Assembly: GCA_027625125.1 (NCBI GenBank)
Contig: JAQBXG010000013.1
Location: 1 to 16,305, forward strand
DNA from: Pseudomonadota bacterium
Lineage (GTDB): Bacteria > Pseudomonadota > Alphaproteobacteria > UBA2966 > CAIVPW01
Direction: 5' to 3'
DNA length: 16,305 bases
Made by a program: the position numbers and the translations under genes
Part shown: positions 15,273 to 16,305 of the stretch, in pieces
Layout of the letters: each line of letters begins with the position of its first letter
How positions within the stretch are numbered: the first letter of the stretch is position 1
Notes under the pieces: model-generated
What the model was told of the DNA's origin: nothing
Seen by the model: only the letters and a program-made list of their open reading frames with translations
Database searches by the model: none

Positions 15273-16292
15273 ATGAATTCCGCAGACTTGGAGGCTATTG
15301 CCCACAAGATGGTCGCGAACGGCAGGGGAATCCTGGCCGCCGACGAAAGTTCCGGTACCGCTGACAAGCGGCTGTCCAGTGTCAATGTTGCAAAGACCGA
15401 GGAGAACCGGCGCGCATACCGGGAAATGTTGTTTACGACTCCCGGCCTCGGCGCGCACATCTCCGGCGCCATTCTGTACGACGAAACGATTCGTCAGAAC
15501 GCTGCGGACGGTCGGACGTTCGTTCAGGTTCTCAGCGAACAGGACATCCTGCCGGGGATCAAGGTCGACACGGGCGCAAAGGCGCTCGCCGGCTCCCCGA
15601 ATGAGAAGATCACCGAGGGCCTGGACGGGCTTCGGGGCCGGCTCAACGAATACGTCAAACTGGGTGCAAAGTTCACCAAGTGGCGCGCGGTCATCACGAT
15701 CGGCGACGGCATTCCCACCGCAAATTGCATCAGCGTGAACGCCCATGCGCTCGCGCGCTATGCCGCCCTCGCCCAGGAGGCGGGCCTGGTGCCGATCGTC
15801 GAGCCTGAGGTGCTGATGGACGGCGCCCATACGATCGAAACCTGCCGCGACGTGACCGAGGCAACGCTGCAAGTCGTGTTCAACGCGCTGATCGACCAGG
15901 GCATCCTGCTCGAAGGCATGATCCTCAAGCCGAACATGGTGATTTCCGCACTTGATTGCCCGCAGCAGGCCGGCGTCGAACAGGTCGCCGAATGGACCGT
16001 GAACACGCTGAAGCGCCGCGTTCCGTCGGCCGTGCCGGGCATCGCGTTCCTTTCGGGCGGCCAGTCCGAAGAAGCGGCCACCGCCCACCTCGACGCGATG
16101 AACAAGCTCGGGACAGCTCCGTGGCCGCTCAGCTACTCCTACGGTCGCGCCCTGCAACACTCCGCGCTGCACACGTGGGCCGGCAAGGCCGAAAACGCCG
16201 GCGGCGGCCAAAAAGCCCTGTCGCACCGCGCCGCGATGAACTCGGCGGCGGCCCTCGGCAAGTGGTCGGCGAAACTGGAAAAAGCCGCCTAG
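15273..16292 (+). CDS. fba: Fructose-bisphosphate aldolase, class I
   Basis: This enzyme cleaves fructose-1,6-bisphosphate to dihydroxyacetone phosphate and glyceraldehyde-3-phosphate through a Schiff base, in glycolysis, gluconeogenesis or Calvin-type carbon flow. The 339-residue protein is of the eukaryote-like class I family: NGRGILAADESSGTADKRL (16-34), GAILYDETIRQ, ILPGIKVDTG (92-101), KFTKWRAVI (133-141) and GLVPIVEPEVL (171-181, Glu177). The Schiff-base Lys219 lies in LEGMILKPNMV (213-223). FLSGGQSEEAAT and LSYSYGRALQ also match. The C-terminus ends in LEKAA and lacks the terminal Tyr of animal aldolases, as in other bacterial members. The start is ATG 15273 with AGAGGGGA at 15253-15260, a rather long 12-base spacing. 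Glyceraldehyde-3-phosphate is also a DXS substrate, but there is no operon link. Confidence 0.96.
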   Translation: MNSADLEAIAHKMVANGRGILAADESSGTADKRLSSVNVAKTEENRRAYREMLFTTPGLGAHISGAILYDETIRQNAADGRTFVQVLSEQDILPGIKVDTGAKALAGSPNEKITEGLDGLRGRLNEYVKLGAKFTKWRAVITIGDGIPTANCISVNAHALARYAALAQEAGLVPIVEPEVLMDGAHTIETCRDVTEATLQVVFNALIDQGILLEGMILKPNMVISALDCPQQAGVEQVAEWTVNTLKRRVPSAVPGIAFLSGGQSEEAATAHLDAMNKLGTAPWPLSYSYGRALQHSALHTWAGKAENAGGGQKALSHRAAMNSAAALGKWSAKLEKAA

Positions 16293-16305
16293 ATCGCGGT
16301 CGTTT

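Noticed and set aside
14751..16226. A 491-codon minus-strand frame across the aldolase and the divergent gap
   Set aside because: It is antisense to a complete class I aldolase and, at its end, out of frame with the unknown 190-residue gene; no domain is visible.

Overview
The window is GC-rich (about 65% by eye), densely coding DNA from the chromosome of a Gram-negative bacterium. Gene content points to an alphaproteobacterium, possibly Rhodospirillales-like. The clues are fabI beside aroC, a tlyA-dxs-ispA-xseB block, a class I fructose-bisphosphate aldolase, frequent GTG/TTG starts and weak Shine-Dalgarno sites. The taxonomic call is an inference from gene families and synteny; there is no rRNA here to anchor it. 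I see no tRNA, rRNA, CRISPR array, insertion sequence or prophage.

Layout. (1) 1-3304, plus strand: the end of a Sel1-repeat protein, a zinc-finger-less DnaJ/CbpA-type co-chaperone, enoyl-ACP reductase fabI and chorismate synthase aroC. (2) 3301-7188, minus strand: xseB, ispA, dxs and tlyA in that transcription order, tightly packed. This joins exonuclease VII small subunit, early isoprenoid synthesis and an rRNA methyltransferase. aroC and tlyA converge and share the four bases CTAG as overlapping stop codons. (3) 7258-9897, minus strand: a long-chain acyl-CoA ligase followed 12 bases later by a zinc-dependent HDAC-family deacylase. (4) 10034-13227, plus strand, divergent from fadD: a double hot-dog (HTD2/MaoC-like) protein, Sua5-type threonylcarbamoyl-AMP synthase and a D-2-hydroxyglutarate dehydrogenase-like FAD enzyme, with the last two overlapping by ATGA. 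(5) 13205-15033, minus strand: a 190-residue tail-anchored protein of unknown family followed by a membrane-anchored class III nucleotidyl cyclase. The cyclase converges on the FAD enzyme gene with a 23-base overlap. (6) 15273-16292, plus strand: class I fructose-bisphosphate aldolase.

Most of this is housekeeping metabolism. The least explained parts are three. The first is the unknown protein/cyclase pair, both single-pass membrane proteins with acidic linkers; the cyclase also carries an unrecognised helical domain and a Gln for Asn substitution at a catalytic position. The second is the divergent region before the aldolase, where an identical 12-base motif lies upstream of both genes. The third is the fadD-deacylase pair, in which the ligase has the P-x4-G-K motif known as a target of reversible lysine acetylation. 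Gene-free stretches are all below 300 bases; the longest are 15034-15272 and 9898-10033, both divergent promoter regions.
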